Below, in pieces: positions 39,501 through 49,973 of a stretch of DNA of 64,000 bases (position 1 is the stretch's first letter; each line of letters starts with the position of its first letter). Source of the stretch: Acanthaster planci (taxonomy: Eukaryota > Echinodermata > Asteroidea > Valvatida > Acanthasteridae). Position numbers and translations under genes: made by a program. The notes below the pieces were generated by a model. The model was not told the DNA's origin. It did not search any database and was given only the letters and a program-made list of their open reading frames with translations. The stretch lies in assembly GCF_001949145.1 (NCBI RefSeq), contig NW_019091469.1:455701-519700 (forward strand). The letters are read 5' to 3'.

Positions 39501-42500
39501 NNNNNNNNNNNNNNNNNNNNNNNNNNNNNNNNNNNNNNNNNNNNNNNNNNNNNNNNNNNNNNNNNNNNNNNNNNNNNNNNNNNNNNNNNNNNNNNNNNNN
39601 NNNNNNNNNNNNNNNNNNNNNNNNNNNNNNNNNNNNNNNNNNNNNNNNNNNNNNNNNNNNNNNNNNNNNNNNNNNNNNNNNNNNNNNNNNNNNNNNNNNN
39701 NNNNNNNNNNNNNNNNNNNNNNNNNNNNNNNNNNNNNNNNNNNNNNNNNNNNNNNNNNNNNNNNNNNNNNNNNNNNNNNNNNNNNNNNNNNNNNNNNNNN
39801 NNNNNNNNNNNNNNNNNNNNNNNNNNNNNNNNNNNNNNNNNNNNNNNNNNNNNNNNNNNNNNNNNNNNNNNNNNNNNNNNNNNNNNNNNNNNNNNNNNNN
39901 NNNNNNNNNNNNNNNNNNNNNNNNNNNNNNNNNNNNNNNNNNNNNNNNNNNNNNNNNNNNNNNNNNNNNNNNNNNNNNNNNNNNNNNNNCAGTAGTACAA
40001 TGTACACGTAGGTCCCAACTCTAATGGCATATGGTCCGAATCCCACAAAGAGCCTCAGTGGTTTCACTGTTGGAAATACTGTCTTGTGCAGTCTTAACTT
40101 TTCCAGGGATCTCGACCAGAGTTCTAAAGATAAGAACATGACCATTTGGTAATCCTATTCAGCCTGTACATATAATGAGTTTGTTTTAAAATTGAGATGG
40201 ATGGTACATGTAAACCGCATGCAATTCCATATGCATCACAGAAGACTATGAAGAAGATCACCTGACGTTGGTGTTTGGTATTTGTTATTGTGCAAAATAC
40301 ATTTCGAGTTCCTCAACCTCAACTCGTGTCTGAAATTTGCCCATTCTGTTGGTTGTACATGTTGAACATTTACAGTTCAACGTCTATAAATTCATTATTG
40401 TTATGGACGCCCATTCCGACATGTACCGGTACACGTCATGGTGAAAATAACAAATTGAATAGGTGGGTTTGCTCTGCACTGTAGAAGTCAGATTAACACG
40501 TTTACACATGACGGCACATAAACTGGCAAGCGCTTTCACCATTTTCACAAAGAGTGTGGAAATACACTGGGATAGTGCATATGTACCAGTACTATATTCA
40601 CATCGACAGGTGGTGGCATCTTCACATATCCATTTACTTCGTATACACTTACACGCTTGTGAAAGTAAGACGTGTACTAAACTTCAGCTTGCCACCTGTA
40701 CTGTACAGGGCTTGTCATTGTAGCTGATATCACAGATGCTGAAGCAGAGGGTTTTTCACAAAAGATTAAGTTACAATGAGAATTACTGTGCAAATATTGT
40801 TAAAAATCATGAGGGTCTTCTGCTTTTAACCTACATGTACATGTACCCCAAACAGTCGCTAAATGTGCAAATTCCTGTGTGTCAGATTCTATTTGCTAAA
40901 GTTCTGTTCAATCGTAGTGCACCCTCTAGTCCAATGATGCATAGTGGAATGGCTGACCTTTTCGTCCTTCTTTTCCTTGGTGTGATTCTAAGCAGACATG
41001 TGTTTTTTTGGTATCTTTGAGTTTGTTGAGTTTCCATTTTGCTACCACATTTCTGTGTTACTCTGATCAACGGTAACATAATGTAATAAATGTACATTTA
41101 GTATTTTGATATATTTTCTAGTTTGGTGTGTGCATTTTCTTGTTTTTGTTGTATTTGTATTTTCTCTTATATGTAGGCATCTTACAAACTCGTTGACTCT
41201 AGGTTACTGTACTACCAAGCGATGCATAGGGTCAATGGGGCGACCCTGGGATTGTTGGGGTTCATGAGGCTATGCCAGTGATTTGATTCGGCAGCCCCTC
41301 TCTCCCCTATAGACTGACATGAGCCAGTCTGTGGAAGATCGAGTGGCATTCCAGCTATACTTGTGATTCTGCGCTAATTCCTGCTGATGGTAGCGTCCTC
41401 TGCCCAGTTTAGGGTTAGCCCACGCCACACTTCAAGGGTCTGAGCTGTAGTGCATGCGAAATCCGAACGCTGAGTTCCCCAGCTTTACCACTATAGCATC
41501 GCAGTCAACGACAGTGCAGAGTGACGCTGCACTTGGGGTTGAATTTCCCCTGCTAGCTGGGTCTGGACGCACTACCACCACACGTCCCAGTTCCCAAGCA
41601 TTCCTACCAAGCGAAGTCGGCCGGCAGTGAGCTCTCAACCAATGCCTACCGTAGTCTACACCGGTCCAACGGTGGCTCACAAGACCATGCACCAGGACGG
41701 CCTTATGCCTCCTGCACTGACTGTACCGGCTGCCTCACCCCTGGTGCCGTCGTCTTCGGGTCTTTTTAATTGGTGCACCCAGGCATGACAGAGATGCTAA
41801 TCCCTGTCAGTCCAACACCCCGACGTTATCTGGGGCGGCCCCTTCAGAGATAAAACCGGGCCACGCAGGCATGCCACCGCCCGCACCTGGGGCAGCAGAG
41901 CCCACTGGCCTCCTACGTCGTTGGGGCTTCCGAACACCGTACGTTCCGGCTACCGTCCTCCTCCCCTTCTTCCAGGGGGTCCAAGCTCAAGAAGTCTCGC
42001 TCCTTATGGCAGAACGTCTCTTCAGCCGACAAGTTAGCGGTGTGTACCCTCTCGGAGTTGCTCTCCTCAATAGCCAGCTGCCTAAAGCCTAACCCTGCTG
42101 ACGCGATGACTGCTCTGGATCCAGACCCTCTACCCGCATCTGCATCCATTGACAAACTGATCTCCTCATGATGGCTGCATCCCTTTGACCTCCATTGTGG
42201 GCTACAGCTCACATCCTGCTCCGGCCCCTTGCATCTCAACCATACACGATGTCCCTTCTTCTCCGATCAACTTCAAGCAGAACAAGATAACGTCTTCGGA
42301 GGACAAAGACGACACCTCCACAGCAGCCAACCTTTCCCCTGTGGAGGCACGTCTCTGTCTTCTCCAGGAACATATGAGCAGATTCTAGGTCCACCTTCCA
42401 ATCCGCCTATGGCTGAGACCTCTTTCAAGCACCAACCTGCTAGATTGGAGGCATCGGCTCTGCTTTTTCCGGAACTGCAGCTTGACTGCTGATGCGTTGA

Positions 42501-45500
42501 CATGTTAAGGTTCTCGTTGGTGTTAAGCAATGGCACCTGTACCCCCCAAGAGCATCGACTTATACTTCCAGTTTTCCAGGGAGGACTTTGATAGCTTTGT
42601 CTCCATCCCTGAGATTCCAATTGCAGCTAAAAATAAACTATCATCTGATGCTCAGAAGCCTAACAGGAGTCCCCTTTTAAAGACAAAGACAAGTGCTCCT
42701 TTGAAACTACCCTTACCAAACTTGACAGAGTTTCATGGCAAGGTCTCGGCTGCACTGCCTTTATGGTACTCCTATCTGAGTATCTGGCCCATGCCTCTGA
42801 AGAAGGCTTGCCAGTTACCCGGGACTTAGCAGCCATTGCACTTCGAGCACTTGAGAAGGTCAACTCCATCTTTGAGCAATTCATACGGATCTCCATCTTA
42901 ACTTTAGCACATAGATCAACGCTTTGGATACCCTGAACATTCCCTGTGAGGGAGTCGAGTCAAAACTTCAGGACCTCCCTCTCTATGGTAAAGACCTTTT
43001 TGCTAGGAAGTTCATGGAGCTGATGGAAGCCGAAGCTGAGCGCATTGACAAGATCCACAAGCTTAGCTTCTGTGAACCTCCTCCTTCAGCTCCTCCTTGC
43101 CAGTCCCGTATTGATGACCGCTGGGCTCGACCCTTCAGACCTCCATGTCATGGGGACTCTGGTTCTTTTTGCCCCTTTCATCAACCCAGTCCCCAGACGA
43201 ACCATGGCCGTTCCTCCTCTTCCCAGTCTGCCAAACCACCTCAGAAGAGCTACAAGGGTCGTGCTACCCTCGATCTTTCAGGGGTAGACACCGCTGACTA
43301 TTCAGATTTGCCTCTTCCCTCCAATTCTGCACCTGTCGGCGGTGACTTTTCACAGGGTCTTGGGAGAAAGTCACAACAGACAGCTGGGGGCTCACGACTG
43401 TTTGCCACAGAAACGGCCATGCCAGCCGTGGTTCCCGCATCTAAATCAGACTACTCGTGCAGGTACCGATGGTCCTTCCCCTGGCCGGATCTACTCCACC
43501 AACTGAGGTCTGGCATTCTTCACCGTCACCCGGTATCCCTACCCCTGACTTGCTGGCTATTGTCAAAGAATCCTTCAAGTCAGCAGGACATTCTGATGAA
43601 GTCTGCCGATATGGCCCCAAAGAGCCGACGTCAATCTACGCGCAACATCTACAATGCCAGATTCCAACATTTTACTTTGTGGTGTTTGGAGTGAGGTCTA
43701 TATCCAACTGAGGTTTCTTTGAATACTGTAGCTGATTTTTTTTATGCACCTGTTCAAATCTGACCCACAAGTATCAACTCTCTGCAACTACCGGTCAGCC
43801 ATTGTGTCTGTACATGAGGGCTTCCTCGACGATAAGGACTCCTGACATCGTCCACATCAATGCAGAAGTTCCTCATCAGGGCAGTCCACCTCTGAAACTA
43901 CCTAACAGCTCCGTTATCTGGTGAGTCTGCACTACAGTCTTTGAGGCTGACATGCTCCTTTGGCGCACACTTTTACGTAGTGCATTTTCACTCTGCATAT
44001 TTAGCGACTGTTTGGGGTAGGATGAAAGCAGAAGATTCCTCCCCCACAGGAATGTGGGTGAGATCTGCTATGAATACCTACCCCAAACAGTCGGCTCCCT
44101 CCCATCCTTCCCCACGTTTGGCTTTGATGGTTTTAATACCGGAAAAGAAGGACAAACATGGCGGCCGCTCCACTATGCATCATGGAACTAGAGGGCGCAC
44201 TACGGTTGATCAGAACTTTGGCGAATAGAATCAGATGCAAAGGAATTTGCATGTTTAGTGACTGTTTGGGGTAGGTATTTAATAGCAGACCTCACCCACA
44301 TTTCTATGGGGGGGAGAATTTGTTGCATTTATCTCTTAATGTTAAAAATGTGGCTTTTAAAAAAGGTGTTTTTCGGTCAAAATGATCCAGCCTGATTATT
44401 GGGAAAACCCAAACGTTGTGTTACGTGACTGCAAATGCAAGTACACGTAAGTGGAAGTTGCATGCTTTACTTCTTACCAGTCCTTTTTATCATTCGTGGC
44501 TTGCAAATCACCTCAGCACACACTATTTTATTTGCCTCTTCTGCTTCTGTGGAATTATCCATGAAGCAATCATAAATTCAGATATTTTGCGTAGGGTACA
44601 TGGATTAATTCCATTCAGTCTTTAGTTGACAATCCAAGTTTTCTGTATTTTTCTTCCGTCTCAATAGTTCATCACTTCCACTCACCAATGCGGCTCAGCC
44701 AGGCCCCTCTCGTCAGCCCCCCACCCTTCGCAGTACAGCTCCCTCTTTCCCACAAATGATGCGACCAACAACAGCAGCAGCAGCAACAGCAGCAGTAATA
44801 GCAGCTCCAGCAACGGCCCCTTCCCGGTCCTTCCAGTGCGGCTGGAGAGTAACCTGCTGGCCAGCCCCGCCGGCCAAACCCACAGCTCCGTGCTGCTGCC
44901 CCATGTCTGCAAGTGGAACAGCTGCGGCCAGCGGTTTGCCGAGATGGAGGAGCTGGTGAGCCACGTCAATGAGCGGCATGTGGTGCTGGTAGAAGGGGAG
45001 TACTGCTGCAAGTGGGAAGGCTGCAGCAGAAAAGGCAAAGGTTTCAATGCAAGGTACTACATGTACATTACAGACACAGAACTGTTAAAGGTCTTCAGTT
45101 AATATTAAAGATCATAAAGGCACTTGATGACCCTCAAATACTATCAAAGACCCACAAGTGAGTATTAAAAACCACCAGGCACTATTTAAGCCCCCATGAG
45201 ACTATTAAAGTCCTTGATGTCTGAAGGTACTATAAAAGGCCCCAAAGTTACTATTAAGAACCCGAAAGTACTATTAAAGACCTGAAAGTTACTGTTAAAG
45301 ATCTCAAGGTACTTGGACTGTACCTGGTACAGGTATGTTTACTATTAAAGACCCATTAGGTGCTATTAAAGTATCCCTATTAAGTGCTACACATACATGT
45401 ATTACATATCCTAAGGCACTGTGCTATTAAAGAGTCTTCGGTGACAATGAGCTAGTCAAGTACTTTTAGGAAAGGTCATGTGAGAACAATGCACAAGACA

Positions 45501-48093
45501 TCACACCAGTTTGAACATGTTCAGTGTGAGTGAGTCAAAATACGGCTGCCCTGATATGGCTAACCTCGCGGAGGTGTATTTATATTCTTGAATGAAAACT
45601 GCGAGTTTCATTTTGAGCATGCTCTGTCTGAATACCCGACTAACTCATTAACCCTAACCCTCCTCAATCCTTCACCTGTTGGAGGATTGAGGAGGGTTAG
45701 GGTTAAAGACCCTTGGGGTAGTAGCTCATTCCCTTACCTGTATTATTTCCTCTCTAGCTCTTTGACACTGTGAAAGTTATAATCCCACGTTCCCCATTGA
45801 AACTGAAAATCTGGTGAATTCAAAACATCCTCATGCATCAGACTCAAATTCAGTGGCCTGTAAATAGTAAGATGTCATTTGCAATCAGGAAATTACTGAA
45901 CTCGCTATCCAAAGATCCAGGCAGTTGGGTTTACTTCTGGATTGCAAGTTTCAAATTTGTCTGGACTGTTATTTAAACTCGTCCAACCACCATCCCACTG
46001 CCTGATGAGGCGGCATGTTGGATGCCGGGCCTACTTTGTATTGCATGTCATGCCTTCTTTTTATATATGCAGGTACAAGATGTTAATCCACGTCCGAACA
46101 CACACAAACGAGAAGCCCCACCAGTGTCCAATATGCAACAAGTCCTTCTCGCGGTTGGAGAATCTCAAGATACACAACAGGTCGCACACAGGTATGCTAT
46201 GCCACCACCCTTCAGATTTCCGGCAAGGAGCTGATATTGTCTCGGGAATGATCAGGAGTAATACAGTTTTCTTTGGCACAAGCTTACAAATCATTGAATG
46301 CACCTGACACGTCTCACGTTCTAAAGATCTTGCGAGTGGTCACATACATGTATGTCCATAAAATAAAATTTGTTCGGGTATAGTCAATGTCAAAAATGTA
46401 CAAATGAATTCCATTCAGTAGATATTTAGTTTGAACTTTCCTACAACCAATACAAGGAGGAATAATGATTACCGCAAATGGGTCACTTGGGAGACATTCT
46501 CATAGGAAAGTGCACAACATTTTTCAAACTTTACCGTCCCATAATTCAATATTCCCTGATCCGATCTTAACCAAACTTTGCATGTTTTCCTTTCAGACCC
46601 TATTCTATCATCTCTTAAAATGTGGACAGTAAAATTTTCCTCCTTTTGGTAGTTGGAGCATTAGGGAGACATTGAAATGTCTCCCTAATGATCGATGTCT
46701 CCCTAATGTTGAAAAATTTACCTCAAAATGTCTCCCAAGTGACCTGTTTGGAAATATAATATAAACTATAATACCTGAACATGTATAATGATATCTAAGG
46801 AGAGAAAACTTAAGAAGATAAGTACTGCCGGTAACAAAAGAATACATTGAAGCTTATTAAAAGGAATTAAGGTTAATATTTAAAGGATTAAAACAAAACA
46901 AAATTTAAAGGAGAGTACAAGGCTGTTTACACAATTAGTGTATGAATGTTATAGTGGATTAAGAGGGGGCCACAACCAGTTTGCCCCCCCCCCATTTTCT
47001 GTTTTTATTTTTGGGCGGATGCCTTTCCTTCTACCCAGTTTTTACTCTGTTGTCAGCTTGGTTACTTAATAACTTAAAGACAGAAATTATTACTTCAGTA
47101 TGCCCCTCTGGTACTGTATACTTGGGTTTACCTCCATTTTGGGTGCCTCGTCCCCTTTGTAAATGAGGGGTGCCCTCTCTATTTGTAAATGCTGGATCCA
47201 CCACTGTAATGTGTCCCACACTTGGGAGCTGTTTTTTTTTTAGTTATCTGCTTTTGTGTGTTTAATCTCTCAGGAGCAGTGAACTGAATACTTGTACAGA
47301 GTTAAAGGTCATGGTCAAAAGTTAGAGCACTCATTTGTACCATGAGAGTAGACTTAACAACAAGTCACAAATGCATTCAGCAAGTTTTAAAATGCCTATC
47401 ACATTGTCGCCTGTGTGGTGTTATCAGTGGATGATCAGATGAAAGTTAACAGCTGCCTGTTCTTTCTTCATCTCAGGTGAGAGGCCTTATGTATGCCCGG
47501 TAGCAGGCTGCAATAAGCGTTACTCCAACTCGAGTGACCGCTTCAAGCACACACGTACACACCTGGAGGAGAAGCCATACTTCTGCAAAGTAGCTGGCTG
47601 CGACAAACGTTATACCGACCCGAGCTCGCTGCGGAAGCATGTCAAGACCTTCGGGCACTACACCAACCGTGACCACCTCAATCATTTCATCTCCCAGAAG
47701 GCCGCGAACACAGCGGCGCCATCCAGCAAACCTGTCGCCCGCATCTTGCCTGCCAAACCTACACCTGTCTCACTGTTCCAGCCCGTGACAGCGGTCCCCC
47801 CAACAAGCAACATGACGGGACTTCCTGAGGGGGTGATCGTCTACCCGATCCTGGTTCACTCACCCTCACTGCAACCCCACTACAGCTATGTCACGCTGCC
47901 AGGGCACCTGTCAGACCTGGCTGGGAACACCTCACCGACCTTCTCTTCTGCGGGGCTGCGAAATGACGAGGCTTCATCCAAGGATGGCAAAAAGTTGGTG
48001 GCAGCGGAAGGATCTTTCCGCCTCAGCCAGGATGTTGTCGCCCAGAGAAATGTAGGAATGGAGGCCAAGAGTGAAGGCCTAGCGAGTAGTTAA
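33535..48093 (+). CDS. GLIS2: GLIS2-like Kruppel C2H2 zinc-finger transcription factor
   Basis: Coding exons 33535-33736, 38409-38632, 44668-45053, 46073-46191 and 47477-48093 join in frame (1548 bases, 515 aa), close to human GLIS2 length. The N-terminus carries PLDLS (residues 99-103), the CtBP-binding consensus, then a Ser/Asn tract encoded by AGC repeats. Five C2H2 fingers follow: [75 protein letters not shown] and [20 protein letters not shown]. Finger 2 onward matches GLIS2 rather than GLIS1/3 ([20 protein letters not shown]). In finger 5 the last His is displaced (HVKTFGH). The C-terminal tail is Pro/Ser-rich. The first ATG is the first codon of its exon, so an upstream exon could add residues. 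The 567-base gap lies in intron 2, but frames match across it. PAM16 lies downstream on the opposite strand. Confidence 0.93.
39423..39989. other. Assembly gap (567 N)
   Basis: A run of N in GLIS2 intron 2. The left flank is ACATGTACATGTATACATGT, suggesting that an ACATGT-type repeat broke the assembly. Open frames spanning it are artefacts. Confidence 0.99.
40844..40979 (+). repeat. DIRS left inverted terminal repeat
   Basis: Aligns by eye with the complement of 44139-44274, including shared stretches CCCCAAACAGTC, GCAAATTCCT, GATGCATAGTGGA and GTCCTTCTTTTCC. The outer left part contains an extra ACATGTACATGT absent from the internal copy. Confidence 0.8.
42530..43440 (+). pseudogene. DIRS gag relic, running to the start of the RT region
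   Basis: The open frame at 42924-43694 and decayed sequence before it encode a Pro/Ser/Arg-rich gag-like protein. Near 43310-43350 it reads [12 protein letters not shown], resembling the PVGG motif that precedes the RT domain in DIRS proteins. Downstream RT motifs, such as the catalytic Asp pair, are absent, so an internal deletion removed them. Earlier codons are interrupted by stops and frame changes, so it is not functional. Confidence 0.55.
43560..43860 (+). pseudogene. DIRS tyrosine-recombinase N-terminal relic
   Basis: Pieces in different frames read [20 protein letters not shown], then [20 protein letters not shown] and [18 protein letters not shown], matching the SAM-like core-binding part of DIRS tyrosine recombinases (STxxxY...F..WC, then ST..NYRSAI). 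A frame change occurs in the T-run near 43738-43744, and stops are present. The catalytic domain with Arg-His-Arg-Tyr is not seen. Confidence 0.55.
43994..44093 (+). repeat. DIRS internal complementary region
   Basis: Contains GCGACTGTTTGGGGTAGGAT at one side and ATACCTACCCCAAACAGTCG at the other. The middle (CAGAAGATTCCTCCCCCACA, then ATGTGGGTGAGATCTGCTAT) is complementary to the outer left end (GAGGGTCTTCTGCTTTTAAC) and outer right end (AGCAGACCTCACCCACAT) of the element. Confidence 0.75.
44139..44274 (-). repeat. DIRS right inverted terminal repeat
   Basis: Inverted counterpart of 40844-40979, ending GACTGTTTGGGGTA, followed by an outer extension to about 44320 that matches the complement of the internal region. 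Confidence 0.8.
45079..45390 (+). repeat. Degenerate minisatellite, unit about 20-22 bp
   Basis: About a dozen diverged tandem copies of a unit close to ACTATTAAAGACCCNAAAGT, for example ACTATTAAGAACCCGAAAGT, ACTATTAAAGACCTGAAAGT and ACTGTTAAAGATCTCAAGGT. It begins about 25 bases after the donor of the exon that carries zinc finger 1. Confidence 0.7.
45648..45706. repeat. 59-bp perfect hairpin bounded by TTAA
   Basis: Arms of 24 bases (45648-45671 and 45683-45706) are exact inverted copies. They start TTAACCCTAACCCTCC and end GGAGGGTTAGGGTTAA, around an 11-base loop. TTAA at both edges suggests a foldback product of TTAA-targeting insertion. A diverged relative lies at 20357-20416. Confidence 0.75.
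46481..46744. repeat. Nested foldback element
   Basis: The outer arms, GGTCACTTGGGAGACATT at 46481-46498 and its exact complement at 46727-46744, enclose an inner perfect hairpin. The inner arms are CATTAGGGAGACATT at 46659-46673 and its complement at 46676-46690, with a 2-base loop. Another copy of the word (GATGTCTCCCTAATG) follows the inner hairpin. It lies in GLIS2 intron 4 and is probably a foldback or MITE-type transposon. Confidence 0.7.
46951..47207. mobile_element. MITE-like element with CAGTGGTGGATCCAG-type terminus
   Basis: The right end is CTGGATCCACCACTGTAAT (complement ATTACAGTGGTGGATCCAG). The left end, ATAGTGGATTAAGAGGGGG, is a weak inverted match. The interior has C- and G-runs and no coding potential. 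Termini of this kind are common in hAT-like non-autonomous elements. It lies in GLIS2 intron 4, about 270 bases before the last exon. Confidence 0.4.
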
Positions 48094-48349
48094 TCCTGAA
48101 ACTTGAACTTCCTGTTGAATGGGAGTGAACTCCTTATGCATACAAATCCAACTTGGTCTCTGATGAGTTGTTACCACGCACCAGAACAGACCGTGTTTCT
48201 GTCTACCAAGGATCGGAAATGCGAAACTTTTTTTTTGGAGACATATCCACCCTCTGTGCCCTGAGTAGTGTGCCAGTAGGGTTTTGGTGAGAGGGGCATC
48301 TAAGACTATTGTAGACATGCCTATTTCCTTTTGAAAAGTGTGCATGAGC

Positions 48350-48355
48350 AATAAA
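48350..48355 (+). terminator. Candidate proximal poly(A) signal of GLIS2
   Basis: AATAAA about 257 bases after the GLIS2 stop codon. A longer 3' UTR using later sites is also possible. Confidence 0.35.
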
Positions 48356-49866
48356 ACATGGCAAAATATATGCCTTGGCTTTCAATTGGAATCATGGGCG
48401 GAGATTTCTTGTCACATGGGGGGGGGGGAGATGATTTCTCAGAGCTCAGCACGGCCTCCATCCCAGGTGAGAAGGCTAGTCTGGGGTGCCCACTTTTTAA
48501 AGGCTGACAATGTACCCTGTGTGCTTCAAAAATGTCCGGTGTTCTGGATCTCACTGCGTACTTAAGACCTTTCACATTCAAGAGTCAAAGACTGCTAGCT
48601 CTTTTATTTGCAAAATTTGTATGTCTGTTTTTTTCCCCCTTTTTCAGTCTCATGTAGCCAATCAGAGTTAGCATAAGTGATATTAGCACAGTTAATGTCA
48701 TGGTGAGCATAGGCTTAAAGCAATTGTGTACTTGTATTTCTTCAATAAGGGAAGAAAGACCTTTTGGCTCTTTGCACAAGCATGCATGCAGCTGTACCAA
48801 AGAGAAAGTTGTTTGATGATAGACACATTGCTGCCATGTAGCTGGTGTCCTTACAGTCATGTAACAAGTTTGTGCACATTCACATGAAAATTAGGTTATC
48901 ATACTTACTGCCGTATGCAAACAATACAGTGTGCAGATGCTGTGTGTAATACTACATACAGGAACTTCTGAGCCATGTCTGTGTGGGCATTGAGTTTGTT
49001 CATGTCTCAACAGTATCTACAGTTTCTGTGCACTCAGTTGGAACTTGAGCACATCAATCATGGGAGGAAACAGAGCAGATTGTGCATGCATGCTGCTGCA
49101 ACTTCACAGTCTCAAATACCATCTATCAAAATTAAAGATGCTAGTCCTGCAGTGGCCTGATTACAGGCTTTTCTTTTCAACCGTAGGATAACTGTTCATG
49201 CTTCGTTATCCTGAGTGCCTGAGCTGTGAAAGAAGTCTGTTACAGTTACAGATGTGCAAAGCATTGTGGGTCACTTTTTGCCTAGTCCATACATGTTCAT
49301 TCAGTATGCATATGTCACGTGCACTCGGAAGGTATTGTTCAAGTGAACTCTATCCAGTGGGAGCTCAACAACAGCTATGCGGTATATCTTGAAATATCTG
49401 CCCTTCCTGGTGCCCTGTAAGGGCAGAGGGGACTAGTGAATGTTCATGCGTGAAAATCTCTCCTGCTAATCTGAAATTTCGGGCAAGAACACCAGAGTCC
49501 ACTTGACTTCCCTGCATACTGACTCCATCAAGAAACCTTCCTGGTACTTGCAGCTGTGTAAATAAGAGCCATTATCATAAACCATATTCATTTCAGCCCG
49601 TTTTCATCCTTCTCCAATCCTACAGGTTTTCTTGGCTTTGCTTTTTTTTACTTGTACTATACCTGTACCAAACTTTTGAAGTGTATTTTTTTATCTACAA
49701 CTTTTTTTTCTCAACCAACAGAGCAACACTATTTTCTCATGTCAAAAAACTGACTTGTACATAAAATGATTATGCATTATGATATATAATGAGTACTGCT
49801 ATTCCATAGACCAGTATTAATGCACTCTATTTTAGCAAGTTCAAATTAATTGTTATGCACATGTAT

Positions 49867-49973
49867 GTAAATGTGAACATGGGCAGGTGGAGTTGGCTCC
49901 CCTGCCCAGTATTGTTATTGTTGTAAATGTGAACATGGGCAGGTGGAGTTGGCTCCCTGCCCAGTATTGTTAT
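49867..49973. repeat. Two-copy tandem duplication, about 51-56 bp unit
   Basis: Copies at 49867-49922 and 49923-49973 are nearly identical. Both begin GTAAATGTGAACATGGGCAG and end CTGCCCAGTATTGTTAT; they differ by one C and a short 3' TGTT extension. Each unit also contains GGGCAG and CTGCCC and could fold. Confidence 0.85.

Larger units (their letters stand above)
40808..44320 (+). mobile_element. Internally deleted DIRS-type (tyrosine-recombinase) retrotransposon
   Basis: Imperfect inverted terminal repeats lie at about 40844-40979 and 44139-44274, beginning or ending with the TACCCCAAACAGTC word. Each has an outer extension (40808-40843 and 44275-44320). An internal region at 43994-44093 is complementary to the joined outer extensions, the internal complementary region characteristic of DIRS elements and used in their circle intermediate. 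Between them are gag-like and tyrosine-recombinase-like relics. Reverse transcriptase and RNase H are mostly missing, and the element is 3.5 kb where full DIRS elements are usually about 5-6 kb. It lies in GLIS2 intron 2 in the sense orientation. Confidence 0.8.

Noticed and set aside
39323-40145. Open frames of 203-241 codons across the gap
   Set aside because: They consist mainly of N translated as X.
42924-43694. 256-codon open frame that could be called a host gene
   Set aside because: It lies between DIRS inverted repeats, has gag-like composition and runs across frame changes, so it is a retrotransposon relic.
44756-44959. Ala/Thr-rich open frame overlapping the GLIS2 exon
   Set aside because: It is an alternative frame of the AGC-repeat Ser/Asn tract; the zinc-finger frame is the coding one.
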